Counted from the stretch's first letter, positions 11,450 through 23,300 are shown. The stretch is 64,000 nucleotides of DNA from Nelumbo lutea (GCA_022828595.1 JAKGHH010000007.1:39122356-39186355), one strand, 5' to 3'. Notes: a model not told the origin generated them from the letters alone. Numbers and translations: made by a program.

Positions 11450-13860
11450 ATGCATGATCATAGTGTTTTTTTTTTAAAGTAGACACAAGATAAGGTGGAA
11501 TAAATGTCATCAATTTGTTCTTTTCCTTCCTGAGTGTTTGTTCCAGTTTTGCTTTTACCCTCCATCTAGCAATAAAGTGAGAAAATGCCTAGTCCTTTGT
11601 TTGTTGCCCCTCTAGTACCTTTATCAATATGGGTTTTACACTTAAAATATGAGAGTACTAATCTAAGCATTCCCTGAAAATTCCTTTCAAATTTGTTAGC
11701 TTAGACAAGAATTCCTTGTCTCTACTGCTTGGAACTCTCATCGGCACAATAGGCATTCTTTTTTAGGCCACAACTATACTTATCTGACCACCACATCTTG
11801 GGGGGTTGGCCTGTGGCATAGCATTCTTTAGGAGTGACAAGGGTTTAACTACCCCAAGCCAATGTTTTATTGAAAACAGGATCACACCAAGCTGGGTTAA
11901 ATTGGAACATGATGTCAATCCTGCTGTATAATTACAATGATACCCATCAGCTACAACCAAGTTTCCACCAAATCAGGACATCAGTGCTTAGGTAATTCAT
12001 TTAAGGAGTTACCATCTACAATTGGATTCATACCGGAGAACTCCTCCACTCTTGGGTAGTATTTTATGATACCCCAAAAGAAAAGAAAAAAACACGGGGA
12101 GTTTAAATAATTTTCCTAAATAATAAGATAATAAAAATAACAATTCCTTTCTCAATCTTCTCTATAACTGATTGGAAACTCTTAGATTAATTATAGAGTT
12201 GTGAATTATTGGATTAGTTGTAGCCATGGATGAAAATAGATTGTGAGCTATGGTAAGTCTTAATGAAATAGAATGTGAGATTAATTCCAACAAATCCAAC
12301 AAATTTGCACATTTCTTCAGCCCACTCAAACTCCAACAAATCCATCAACAGTAGACCAATCCCTGTTACTATGAGCCCAGCCATTGAAGATTCCACACCA
12401 CTATCCCCTAACCAACAAACTTTGGGGTTTTGAAATTTTCTATTGATAAGATTTTAACACATGGAAACATAGAAGAAAGGGAAACAAAATGTGTGGATGG
12501 AGATAAAGGTGTTAGGATTAGTAATCTCGACTGTAGCTTGTTATTTGTAATTACTGTGCTTGAGTCTCTAATCAAAGTATTTATATAAAGTATTAATCTA
12601 TGTTTTAAACTTTAATTAATCTATATATGCTTTTTCTTCCTTCCACATTGAAACTAAGCAAAATAGTTGATCACACTAATCTAGGGTATTCCCATTATTT
12701 ATAGTACAAAATCTATAGATTACTCATGTGCCCTGAGTTAATTTCATTCATATCATGTGTTTGGGAGTTTAACAATTGCTCTGAGTTAACTTATCATACA
12801 CGTATTTGAGAGATTTGCATCCATATATAGTCTCAATTGGATGAAATTAAAACTAAAGGATTCTACATGGTTGAGATGGATCTGTATCACATCTGTAAGT
12901 AGAGATCTTCACAGAGATGTTTGAGATTGGACCTAAATGACTGTCACCTGCAAGTGAATGACCAGTTAGTTTGATCTCTGATTGTTTGAGGAGAGGAAAC
13001 AATTAGGTACTTAAGTATTTAAATTTGATAGATTTGCAGATACACATGCTGCAAAATATGAATATTCTGAAACTATGTTTGGAGTCTGTGTGGAGTGTGC
13101 TTGTGTTAAAAATTTCCAAATTTTCATGCCCTGAGTTCATCCTTTCTGCTGAAAGGCCTCATAACAGAAATGGAGTAAATTTTAGGGCTAGCTGTTCTTG
13201 TGGGAATCCACTAGGCCCTAAAATAGGGGCCCATGCAGAGTACACAGAAACGCTTGCGAAGAATAAGTATAAGGGTTAGGGATTTAAATAATTATTGATT
13301 TTGTCACTCTTGACTTTCATGTTAGAATAGAGATGAGTTCAGAGACTGATATGCATGATATTGTCAGAAATGAATTTAGAGACCTTTAAGCCCTATCATT
13401 GACATAAAAAACTAAGAAGGCATTAGAGATAGCACTTACCACTAGAGACCACCCTTGGAATTGTTATTTATTTGTAGAGGGCAAATAGGAACACTGAAAT
13501 TGGGTTAAATTTGCTTAGTTTTAGTCAAATACTAACATTTTATGAGATCTTGCTAGCAAGCAATGGAACTAAAACCCTACCTCCTTGCTTCCTTGCTAGC
13601 TAGAGGACAATTTATATTCAAAAACTCCCTCCTCTATTATCATTATTTTAATTTGAAATAAAGGTGAGGCCCATTTTGTCCTAAATCAATCACCTTATTC
13701 TACATATGGCATCTGTTAGCAATAGTAAGAAAACCATCAATATGTAGGCAGTAGAAAAAGAAAAGGCATATGGAGATACTGTTAAAATTGGATACTTGGT
13801 AGAAACTTGTGAATAGAATGGTGGGAAAAACTTGTTCCCATGCATTTGGCTTTGGACCAA
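11450..13860. other. Spacer, no gene recognised
   Basis: AT-rich sequence with only short chance frames. Neither strand gave a protein family I recognise. The 84 aa frame at 13025-13279 contains SCSCGNPLGPKIG, but I cannot assign it. The spacer may hold old, unrecognisable transposon sequence, including the 3' end of the CACTA element. Confidence 0.5.
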
Positions 13861-13879
13861 AAGACCCTGAGATTATTCA

Positions 13880-14050
13880 TTGGTCGTTATTATATTTTAC
13901 TAGTAGTATTATATTTAACAGCTAGTTAACGATAGGTATTAGATTAACACATCTTGAAAGTTCAGATTCTGTATTATCGCATTTTAAACTTCGGGGACCA
14001 AAGTGGCACTAAGCCCAAAATACAGGGTACTAATCAAGAATTTTCCCTAA
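13880..14050 (-). repeat. Dispersed repeat, copy 1 (related to 34608-34760)
   Basis: Read on the minus strand this begins AGGGAAAATTCTTGATTAGT and continues with TGGGCTTAGTGCCACTTTGG and GTTAACTAGCTGTTAA. The same order of motifs is at 34608-34760 on the plus strand. It is probably a non-autonomous dispersed element; the far end is not defined. Confidence 0.7.
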
Positions 14051-14640
14051 AAATAATAATAATAATAACTTAAAATGATTGAATTTTTAAAATCTCTAAG
14101 CTTGATTGACTCATAATAATCCTTTCTTATCAATGGATATGATTGGTTATTCATTATAATCATACACTATTTAACCTTGATTTTTAATAATAATGATTTA
14201 AACAATTATTTTTTATGATATTATAATGGAATGTATAACTTTGTTACCATTTAATGTCAAGTTATATAATATGGTAGTGTATATTAATTATATAATATGG
14301 TAGTGTATATTATAATGGAATATAAAATAAGGACATTTAGAATTATTAATAATTCATTATTACTTAATAAGAATGAAAATTAGTTTAAAACACAATATAT
14401 GTTTCATTGTTGCTTAATTGTTTGACCAAAAATGTTGCTTAATTGAGTAATTTACATTTTATAAATATTATCTATTTAGCTTTGTTCATTTTCATTACTT
14501 ATTGATTCTTATATACATTCTCATATGTTAGATTGAAGACAAATTATTAAAGCATTTAAGTTGTTTAATGGAAAAGTGGGGTGATAACTTTTATAACCAA
14601 GAAGGCAATAACCATGAGTGTTTAGGTTCAAATCCTCAAA
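14050..14640. other. AT-rich spacer
   Basis: Very AT-rich with AATAAT runs and a short direct repeat of TTATATAATATGGTAGTGTATATT at about 14264-14312. No gene seen. Confidence 0.6.
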
Positions 14641-15249
14641 ATATTTTTGGATTTATTTATAAGGCAAGTTTGGTTCCATGGCCAGTTTTGAAGGGATGGG
14701 AGATCCATCAAATGGAAGACCGAACCCTGTAGGAAGGTTGGGCGAAATTTCAAAAATTTCTTTACTCCCATCTGGGAATCTTATTCCCAATTTAGAAAAT
14801 TGCATTTTCAAGGTTCGTTCTTGTAACTAAATCAGACCAAATCTGAAACCAAAAATAGGGAGGGATTTACTTGATACGGAATTCATGCAAGAATGCTCCT
14901 CCCAATGTAGGTGTTCACGCCCAAAAAGTGTACCAAATCCTCATTCCACTGAAGATGACACAACTTAGGATGAGGCAGGATTAACAAGTAGTTCTTCACC
15001 AAGAACTAGTAATTCTTCAGCAAGAATTGAATGGGACAATGAGCACAACTTCTAAATTATTTCTTCTAGCAAGAAACAATATCAAGATCGAATCTTGATC
15101 AAATCCAAGAACTGGAGATCGAACAGGGTAGTGCGGAAAGAGCAAGAAGAAAAAAAACTAAAGGCAAGATCAGTCTAACTGAGTTGTCTTCTCTCTATAT
15201 TGAGTGAGTGCCTTTTCAAGGTTCGCCCTGCTCTCTTATTTATAGCCTT

Positions 15250-15440
15250 AAAGAGACAATTTCCTAATTTCATTAAGAGTTTCCTGATACAAATCTTTAT
15301 TTGGATTTGGACTTTTTAAGTGATAAGGATAATCTATCTGCAAATAAAGATCAACCTTCCTAATCAAATTAGGAGTTACTTGATCCAAATCTTTATTTGG
15401 GTCTGGACTCTTTAAGTGGATAAGGATAATCCCTTATCTT
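15250..15440. repeat. Tandem duplication of about 110 bp
   Basis: Two diverged units, about 15250-15335 and 15358-15440, share the order AGAGTTTCCTGATACAAATC / GGAGTTACTTGATCCAAATC, CTTTATTTGG, CTGGACT/TTGGACT, TTTAAGTG and ATAAGGATAATC. The surrounding stretch (14640-16230) looks like decayed LTR-type sequence, but I could not pair its ends. Confidence 0.75.
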
Positions 15441-16227
15441 ATCTATTGATCCAAATCCCAGATCCGTCCCTATTTAATTAATCTAATTAACCTAATTCAA
15501 AATGGGCTTTTAGGCCCATTAAGCTTTCAAGCTCCCTTCCTATTTAATGTTGGTTAGCTTGGCTCTCTTTGTATGGCGTGGGACCCTATCATTGATCTAC
15601 ACATCAGCCACATTGGTTCAGCCTAGCCTCTGTTACAAGGCCTGGCCGAATTCACTGCTGAATATAGTAAACTCTTGAGTCCATCACTATGGGCTCTCAA
15701 TGGGCCCAACATTTACACTAACTGGTCCTTGGGTCCGGTCATCTTTTGAAGGCTCAAGGACTATGGGTAGTTGCAATATTAGTCCATCAGGTATAACCCT
15801 CAATGATCTTACACTTAACCTTTCAGCCCATAATGATCAAACACTGCCCAACAAGAGAGGACCTCTCCCTCGGCTGCTAGGTGCAATACTGCACTCTCTA
15901 CTCACATGGATCCCAGGAATTAAAACCTTTTGCAAATATTTTGAAACCATAATATATATATATATAAATATATTGTGCAAAAACAAATTTCAACGGATGA
16001 AATCAACTACCGACAATTTAGGTTTCCATCGAAGAGAGTGCATCCATGATCATTCACTTTGTCCAACAAATGGGGTGATACTTTCACTATGATCACCCAC
16101 TCAGATGAATTCTTGGACTGTCCCAACATATCCATATTTTGACCCCCTCTAAGGATCTCACGGATTGGCATATCAAAGACAGTCCAATTCGACACCTAGT
16201 GCAATATCATAATCAAGTCTAGGGGGT

Positions 16228-17640
16228 GTAACATTCCAGTTTTGCCTATCTATCTCCAAGGTCCAAGGCAATACTGGAATTTTGGTCCAGTTCAGGGTTT
16301 CAAGAAAACCCACATTGCATGTACCTCAGGTCTCACCCTAGCAGTTGAGACAAGCCACCCCAACCAACTTGGTGGTACATCAGTGTCAGCCTTGGCAGGA
16401 TAAATCTCCCTAGATCTATCCAACGGCTGCGAAAATTATAAACTAACACGAGTCTCATATGTGTCCAATTTAAGGGTATTACACAGAAACACACCATAAT
16501 AACATGAATCAAATATGTATTTATTCATTTACAATAAATGTCATAATGTACACCATATTGATCGGAGCTAAGGGCAAACATTATCTAACAAGTTCCACCT
16601 AAGCTAACCAAGGCCGGTTGTTTGGGTTGGTTTGGGTAAGGTATACCCCTAGACTTTAGAACTAACCTGGATGGTGGTTAGTTTCAAGAATTTGGAACCA
16701 GGTAGGGTTTGTTTGAGGTTGGTTCCAATCGGTCCCTGGTAGAACCGACTCATTTGCTCACCCCTCGTTAGGCCTGTAAACAATATTCAAAATTTTGAAT
16801 TTGAATACGTGATTCGGCATAATCAAATCAGATTTGAATAGTTCGAATTGGATATTCAAATGAAATTGAATATATATTTTTTACTAATTAATTAATCAAA
16901 TCGAATTCGAATATACATTGATTTAATCCGATATATAGCCGAACTAATTATATATATATATATATATATAATTACATATATACTATATAAACAATAATTG
17001 CTTTAATTGATAAGGGTATAGAGGTAAAATCAATTAGAGTTAGACTCCAACCCAACTCGACCCTTGATTGAATCATTCCATTTGAAAATTTTGAAAACCC
17101 TACCTCTCTACCCTCTCATCTTTCTCTTTGAAAATTTCCAAATCCTAGTCCCTAACCCTTCACCACTACTGAGCTCAAGCAAACACCACCACTAGTACCA
17201 ATGGTCCAACACTGGTCACCACCTCACTAGACATCATTGTTGCATTGCTTTGCTCTTCAATAAATAGTCGTTCGCTAGTTTGCTAGTCATTATAGGCCTA
17301 TAGTTGACAATCAACAATTGAAAGTCGTTTACCAATCATTACAAGCCTACAGTGCAATCCATTTGTAGGCGTACTTGAGTTGACAATCATTCGCCAGTTC
17401 AATAGTTTGTTGCCGCCCAACCCAAGCAAAACAACCACCCCTCTAGAATTAGCACATTTCGACATCAAGATGTTTTTTGGACAATAGATCCAAAGGGGAT
17501 CCTTTCCACTTCCCCTTTCTCAGGTAATTTGAAGCTCAAAAACTAATTCAATAGTCATATGTTTCTCTTCTTTTTCTCTGAGTAAGTTAGAACGATCTAT
17601 TTTGGGATTTTGTTTCATAAGAAGCTTGAAAATGCTTCCA
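16228..17640. other. Repeat-rich spacer with (TA)n tract
   Basis: No gene seen. It includes a TGTAACATT...ATTACA segment at 16228-16483 of LTR-like look but without matching flanks, a set of GAATTTGAAT/ATTCAAAT motifs at 16780-16930 echoed at 17640-17790, and a (TA)n run at about 16950-16970. Confidence 0.5.
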
Positions 17641-17906
17641 TCCTCAACAATCGGTCAAATTCGAATTGAACCGAATATTCGACTTAATAATTGAAATCAA
17701 ATTCAAGCCTGAAGTTTAGATATCTATTGGATATCGAATTGAATTCGAATATCATGAATCATAACATTTGAATCTAACTTAATTTGATTTGAATCACCTC
17801 ACTAGTTCAAACATATGGCCATACTTGAGTATGGCACAGGTCCATCAGAATTTTATGGCAAGTTCAAAGGTAGACAATCTGAAATGGAAGATGTTGGCCC
17901 ATTCTC

Positions 17907-18253
17907 AGGCTACGTTTGGAATCCGTGTAAAATGTCATCGGTGTAATTGTACATTGAACCATGAAAGTGGCCCTTGCTTTTTGAAAAAAAAAATGATGGG
18001 TGAAGAGTGCAAAGTTTTACATCGATAAAATCGATGTAGTATTTACATTGATAATTGATGTAAAACTTTACGTTTGATAGGTTTTACATTGATTATTGAC
18101 GTAAAACTCCACTCCATCTAAACATATACAAAATTGAACCAAAGCAGAGTTTTACATTGATCACGATTGCACTCTCCTTTCAAATGTTGACAAAATCAAA
18201 CCGATGTAAACTTTTACATCATTCTTGATTTACACCAATTCCAAACAAAGCCT
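17907..18253. mobile_element. MITE-like TIR element with internal palindromes
   Basis: The left end AGGCTACGTTTGGAATCCGT and the reverse complement of the right end AGGCTTTGTTTGGAATTGGT match at most positions. The interior (about 18015-18220) is packed with TTTACATCGAT / ATTGATGTAAAAC repeats in both orientations that could fold into stems. There is no coding capacity. The flanking 8-mers match only in part, so the target duplication is uncertain. Confidence 0.7.
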
Positions 18254-18479
18254 CAATGTTCTTCTTTAGTGGTTTATAATGCACTTAATCAATAGGAGAA
18301 AAAATGTGGCACCGCGAATAATGCTCGAAGGGGAGTTCGGCTTCAGTCAAGGCACCGTTTGCGCATTCAAAGGATGCATGGCACGCCCTCTAAATCGTGT
18401 GAAGGGCTGGTGAGACTCGCCCTTAGTTTAAGTTAAGAAAAATGAACGTTTTGTTCCTCTCCTTTCCTCTCCCCTTGCA

Positions 18480-18935
18480 GACGAGACATCTTTGCCATTG
18501 AGGAACTTAAGCATGTTGAACCTGTCATTGTATTGTGACGAAAAGCGTTTTTTCGGAGATAGGTGGTAGTTGATGTAGACAACCACGGCGGGGATCTCTT
18601 GTGTGAACCGATGCTAGACGGGATCATATAGGAATGAATCAAGGTGGAGTGTTGCAAACCTTCCACCTGAAAGAAGAGTATAACCGGTAGGCTAACGTCG
18701 GTCATGGGTTCCGTTAGAGTGTAGAGGTAGAACCAAAGGTCTTGGGCAGGATCAACTATTATATCAACACTCGTCAGACCATTACGTGATTTTTTGTTGG
18801 GAGAAATCTTGATATCAAAGAAGTTAAGGAGAGTGCGGTTGATGGTAATGTTAGGATGACAAGCGGCGTCCACAAGAACGGACGTGGCAGAGTAATAGAT
18901 CCTAGTTATCAAGGATGGCAGAGATCCTTCTTAGC
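18480..18935 (-). pseudogene. Carboxylesterase (CXE, alpha/beta-hydrolase) N-terminal fragment, broken
   Basis: Read on minus, the fragment gives TINRTLLNFFDIKISPNKK, VDPAQDLWFYLYT, SLPVILFFQVEG and, after a +1 frameshift near 18660, EIPAVVVYINYHLSPKKRF and YNDRFNMLKFLN. This order is that of plant carboxylesterases related to CXE18 and GID1. The oxyanion-hole motif HGGG is degraded to QVEG, a stop follows the frameshift, and the part with the catalytic Ser, Asp and His is absent, so only about 150 of some 330 residues are represented. It ends inside the left inverted repeat of the Pack-MULE-like element. It is a captured, non-functional copy. Confidence 0.82.
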
Positions 18936-18955
18936 AGAATCGAGTGATGAGTTTA

Positions 18956-19416
18956 ATGAGACAAAAGGATGAGGACATAGCAAAAGTGGCAAAGAAAACA
19001 CTGGAGTTGGAAGGTTGCCTGAAGAGAGTAGAGATGGAAAATCAAGCATGGCAGAGAATCGCCAAAGAAAAAGAGGCCATGGTTATAACCCTCACCAAAA
19101 TGCTTCAATAGGTAAAGGGAGAATGTCTGCTACTTTTCCTTTGGAACTGGAGATGCAGAGTCTTGTTGCGATTTCTCTTACGCATTCAACAATAGAGGAG
19201 GTGCAGCAAGAGGGTACGGAGATGAGAAGACATGACAAGCCATTTCCAGGACTAAAGAGGAAGAACAAACAAAAAAGATGACTTGCAAAGCCTGTAATTC
19301 TTGAGGGTCGTGCGTTCTTTTCCTTCCCTACAGGCATCTCTGTTCGTGTGTGCAAGTCTTGCAAAGTCTTCCTCGATTACTGCCCTATCTGTAAATCTCT
19401 AAAGAAGGCAAGCTGA
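18956..19416 (+). pseudogene. BOI-type RING E3 ubiquitin ligase fragment, broken
   Basis: The plus strand reads MRQKDEDIAKVAKKTLELE, VEMENQAWQRIAKEKEAMV (18956-19111, TAG), the coiled-coil block typical of BOI/BRG proteins. Further on, EEQTKKMTCKACNS, a stop, GSCVLFLP-RHLCSC and, after a frameshift near 19355, SCKVFLDYCPICKSLKKAS with stop at 19414 form the C-terminal C3HC4 RING finger. Two RING Cys pairs (CKAC, CPIC) are visible and the expected Cys after LFLP is Tyr. Two premature stops and one frameshift make it a pseudogene. It starts within about 50 bp of the carboxylesterase fragment on the opposite strand. Confidence 0.85.
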
Positions 19417-19429
19417 GTTCGACTTTAGG

Positions 19430-19570
19430 AGAGATGCCTCGTCTGCAATAGGACAAGAGAGGAGAAGAGAGGAGGGGAGAGGAAACTAATGGCGAGTCTT
19501 GTTTGCGACAGGAGAGGGAGGAGAGATGTCTCGTTTGCGATAGGAGAGGAGAGGAAACTAACGGTGAGTC
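19430..19570. repeat. Duplicated GAGAGGAGAGGAAACTAA units in right TIR
   Basis: Two neighbouring copies of a purine-rich unit each carrying GAGATG-CTCGT-TGC and GGAAACTAA-GG-GAGTCT. They match, inverted, the inner part of the left repeat at about 18410-18490. Confidence 0.75.
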
Positions 19571-19574
19571 TCAT

Positions 19575-19892
19575 GGCCTGTTCGTTTCCTCTTAACTCTT
19601 ATCTTTTAAGAAGAATCTTTTAACTTTAAGAGAAAAATGGTTGTTCGTTTCCTCTTATCTCTTATCTCTTAAAGTATAATAATACAATTTCTTATTTTTC
19701 AATGATACCTCCAAAAAGACAAACAAAAACTCTCATATATGGGGTCAAAATGGATATTTGATAATTTTCAGAATTCAGAACAATATTATTTGCATTCAGA
19801 GTTAAGAGGAAAGAAAAGTTCACTAATACCAATATACCTCTTAATGTAATTATTGCATTTTCAGATATCAGATTTTAGAACAAACGAGACCC
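19575..19892. mobile_element. MITE-like insertion in right TIR of the Pack-MULE-like element
   Basis: GGCCTGTTCGTTTCC at the left and the reverse complement of the right end GGGTCTCGTTTGTTCT are similar. TCTTATCTCTTA motifs repeat inside. Removing it restores the alignment between the left and right inverted repeats on either side. No coding capacity. Confidence 0.6.
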
Positions 19893-20090
19893 TCACTAAG
19901 AGGATGAAACATCCTCGCAAGCTTCAACTTTTTACACGATTTAGAGTGCGCGAATGGTGCCCTAACTTTAGGTGTCTCGACTGAAGCCGAACTCTTTGAG
20001 GGTACAAGTAAGAAAAGAACCCTGCTAAATCCGAGTTCAACCCGAGTTCACAGGCGCCCCACTGCGTCCCATAACACATCCAAACCGTGT

Positions 20091-20126
20091 ATTGCGAACA
20101 TCTTAACTACGGGAGATGTTCGCAAT
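20091..20126. other. Perfect 13 bp inverted repeat upstream of helicase gene
   Basis: ATTGCGAACATCT and AGATGTTCGCAAT flank a 10-base loop. The stem is perfect. It lies about 270-300 bp upstream of the helicase ATG, between the Pack-MULE-like end and the putative TATA box. Confidence 0.9.
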
Positions 20127-20169
20127 GCACGCTGATATGTACATGTAAGACGATCTTGCTAAACCCCTC

Positions 20170-20394
20170 GGCCAGCATAAATATCTTCTCTGTCTAAACC
20201 CTCCCTTCGAGGTTTTTGATTCCTCCCGCTCTCTGCTATTGAAACCCTAATTTGTTGGGGTTTCTCTCTCTCTCTAAGCGCGATTTCTCACTCATCTCTG
20301 TTTCTATTTCTGGTATTTCTAGGGTTTCTAGGGTCATTTTCCGTTTCTTGGTTGAGAACTAAAAAGGGCCATCTTTTACAACATACCGGACAAG
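20170..20394 (+). promoter_or_regulatory. Probable core promoter and 5' UTR of the helicase gene
   Basis: An ATAAATAT TATA-like element lies near 20176. Downstream is a telo-box-like AAACCCTAA at 20242-20250 and a (TC)n pyrimidine tract at 20262-20276. Telo boxes and pyrimidine tracts are common near the start of plant genes for RNA metabolism and translation. The exact start of transcription cannot be read. Confidence 0.5.
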
Positions 20395-23300
20395 ATGAAT
20401 TTCCTCTTCAGGAAGTCAACTTCGATCGTTTCCATGGCGTCGAAGCAGACTCTCACTGCTTTGATCTCCATGGAGGCATTTCGAGTTCTTCAGTCCGCAA
20501 CAGCGGCTGAAGCCGTTAGAAATGGTGTTTTCGGCGGTGAAGTCAGTTCATTTTCGTCTTATAAGGCGGCGGAAAAGCTTGGATTCGGGTTTGGAGTTAG
20601 GGGTTTTCATTTCTTGAGTAGGCCGTTGGAATTTAGGGCATCGTCGTTTGTACAAGCGGAGTATGCTGTAGATGATTTTTCGGATGAGGAGAAGTCAGGG
20701 GGAAAGAAGGTCGGTGGAGATAGTGAAGAAGGACTTGATATCTCGAAGCTCGGGATTGCGTCGGAGATCGTTTCTGCTTTGGCTAAGAAAGGAATCACTA
20801 AGCTTTTCCCCATACAGGTATTCTTTTTGTTGCATTTCAAAGCCCTCTTTGTTTTGGATGGTTTTAACTTGGATTATCAGAGTTATTGTTTTATATTTAT
20901 TTCTTGAATCTCGTTAGACCCCATGGAAATAGAACGTTGGAATCATGTTCCAATTGTCTTAACTTCATTAATAGTTTTGGACTTCGTTCCTACTTCTCAT
21001 CATTTTGTTTTAGTCTGTCTTGCTTTCACTTAATTGGTTCTTCTGGTTAATCTATATAAGTAACCTTGAAAGAGTTGTGCCCCTACATCGATAAGATGTC
21101 TATGTATCTTCTATGCCCAGACACTAAATGTAACTGACTACTAACTGTTCAATCCAACTTTTAATCGAGTCATGACTAGTTAATTCTTGTTTGACATGGA
21201 ACGTTAGTCATGGCAATCTTGACAAGATGAACAGTCTATGTGGAGGATGGGGATTATTTTTCTTTTCATTAGGTCAGTCAGCATGAGCACATTTTAGTTT
21301 TTACATTAAGTTTTTATCAATCTCTTATACAGGCTTGCAACCATCACCAACCAAGAACATATGGTTTCTTTTTCATTGAAAACTCTAATAACATTTGTTT
21401 AACTTCTGTTTGGTTATTACTAGTTTGTGTTCGACTATGGTGCAGAAATGAATATTCGTGACAGTGACTATAAAATTCTCGATTTCAACCAATCATGTAA
21501 AATACATTACATGGTCTACTTACTTTTCATTAGTTCACAATCCACAAGATGTACTTGCTATTAAAGACTTGAACAACGTTAAAGATGCCAACTGTGATGT
21601 GTCATTTTATCACTGGTTCATGCTTTTTACTTCACATTGCAGTTTCTGCACCATTGCCTACTAGTTTTTATTTTGCCATGTATGATTTAATGAACAAGTC
21701 CAAACAACAATACCAATTTCTGTGATACCTTTTCTAATCATATTGCAATTTCATCTTTAAATTGTTCTGTTTAGATTATAGGAAGCCTCCTATCATTTTT
21801 GATGTATCCTTCGTGAACATGTAATTCTACAAATATACTTGGGAATTATTTATTACTTCAGGCAAGGTGCCAACCAGCGGGTTGGTAAGGTCTCCTGCTG
21901 GTTGTAGCGAAAACTTGGGATCGAATCCTGCCTGCACCTGGGTTGGGGGATGGGCTACCCCTGTTGTGTAGCTCTTCAAAAGAAATAAAAAATGTGTTGC
22001 TTCAGAATCTTAAAAACTGGATACTTGTGATTATCCTATCTAATTAAGTGTACCTTTGGTTTCATTTTGTGGTAGCAAATTCATGATATTCTGTTTGCAC
22101 TAAAGTTGACAATTATTTGCCATTTTTCCTTTTGCCTTTGTTTAGAGGGCTGTCCTGGAACCATCAATGCAAGGACGTGACTTAATTGGTCGGGCCAGAA
22201 CTGGAACAGGGAAAACTCTAGCTTTTGGCATTCCCATAATGGACAGAATCATTCAGTTCAATGCTAAACATGGGTTTGTAGATTTCTGCCACAATGATTG
22301 AATTAGTTTTGAGTTTGAAGTTTGAAGTTTGATCATGGTATCTTATGATTATGGTTGTAGATAGAGGTTTTGGGTGTGTGTTATGATTATTTTGTTTTTT
22401 TTTCCAAATTGCATATTTTTCTTCATTTTCACAGACGTGGAAGAAATCCTTTGGCCTTGGTTTTGGCTCCAACAAGAGAACTTGCTCGGCAAGTTGAGAA
22501 GGAATTCCATGAATCTGCCCCCAACTTGGATACAATCTGTGTTTATGGTGGTGTTCCTATATCGCGTCAAATGAACACACTTGATTATGGTGTAGATGTA
22601 GTTGTTGGCACACCTGGTCGTATTATTGATTTACTTAAAAGAGGTGCTTTGGTTTTGTCGGAGGTCCAGTTTGTTGTCCTAGATGAGGCAGATCAGATGC
22701 TTGCTGTGGGGTTTGATGAAGATGTAGAAGTAATATTAGACAAGTTACCTCAGAAGCGTCAAAGCATGATGTTCTCTGCCACCATGCCAAGCTGGATAAG
22801 AAAGCTGACACAGAAGTATCTTAAAAATCCATTAACTATTGATCTTGTGAGTATACTGATTGATTTCATTTGCTGTTTATTTGTTACTTTACTTATTTTG
22901 TTACTTCGATATTTTTTGGCAACATACATTGTGCTGTTTCATTATGTGAATGCTAGCATTCTTGGCTTGTTGGTCCCAAAAGTTTAATGTTGTACCAAGT
23001 TCTTCTCATTCTTGGCCTGGGGTAGAGTAATTTCTGATGTCTTCAAAACATAACAGGGCGTTGTGAAAAAATAATGAGAAATACTTTTATTTTGATGAAA
23101 TTATTGAAGTATTTTATTTGATTATCAGCAGTCTATTTGGCTATCCTGCAATATACACTTGGGCATGTTGTATTTATATTTCAGGTTTTCCTCAGTTATC
23201 TTTTTATAAGTGTTTTGGTCATGCAAATGTACTTTATCGTGGAGCCAATACAAAATGGTTCATTTAGTTGAATTCCCATTGTCAGAGTCATTTGTTATGC

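Larger units (their letters stand above)
18333..19994. mobile_element. Pack-MULE-like element carrying two host gene fragments
   Basis: The two ends are inverted copies. Both start GAGTTCGGCTTCAGTC (18333 on plus; 19994 on minus) and share in order GCACC-TTCGCGCA, CTCTAAATCGTGT, TGAGACTC-CC-TTAGTTT, CCTCTCC runs and GACGAGACATCT. This gives inverted repeats of about 160 bp on the left; the right copy is expanded by a duplication and a MITE insertion. Between them lie a carboxylesterase fragment on minus and a RING E3 ligase fragment on plus. Long TIRs with captured gene pieces fit Mutator-like Pack-MULEs. The 9 bp flanks (CTCGAAGGG and TTTGAGGGT) do not form a clean duplication, so family assignment is an inference. 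Confidence 0.65.

Noticed and set aside
16228..16483. TGTAAC...TTACA segment as a solo LTR
   Set aside because: The flanking 5-mers do not match and no second copy is in the window.
18433..18912. Intact 159 aa minus-strand gene
   Set aside because: The open frame includes an out-of-frame tail; the carboxylesterase frame shifts near 18660 and meets a stop.
21876..21928. Functional tRNA gene
   Set aside because: A and B boxes are present but no cloverleaf can be formed and target duplications flank it, so it is a SINE head.
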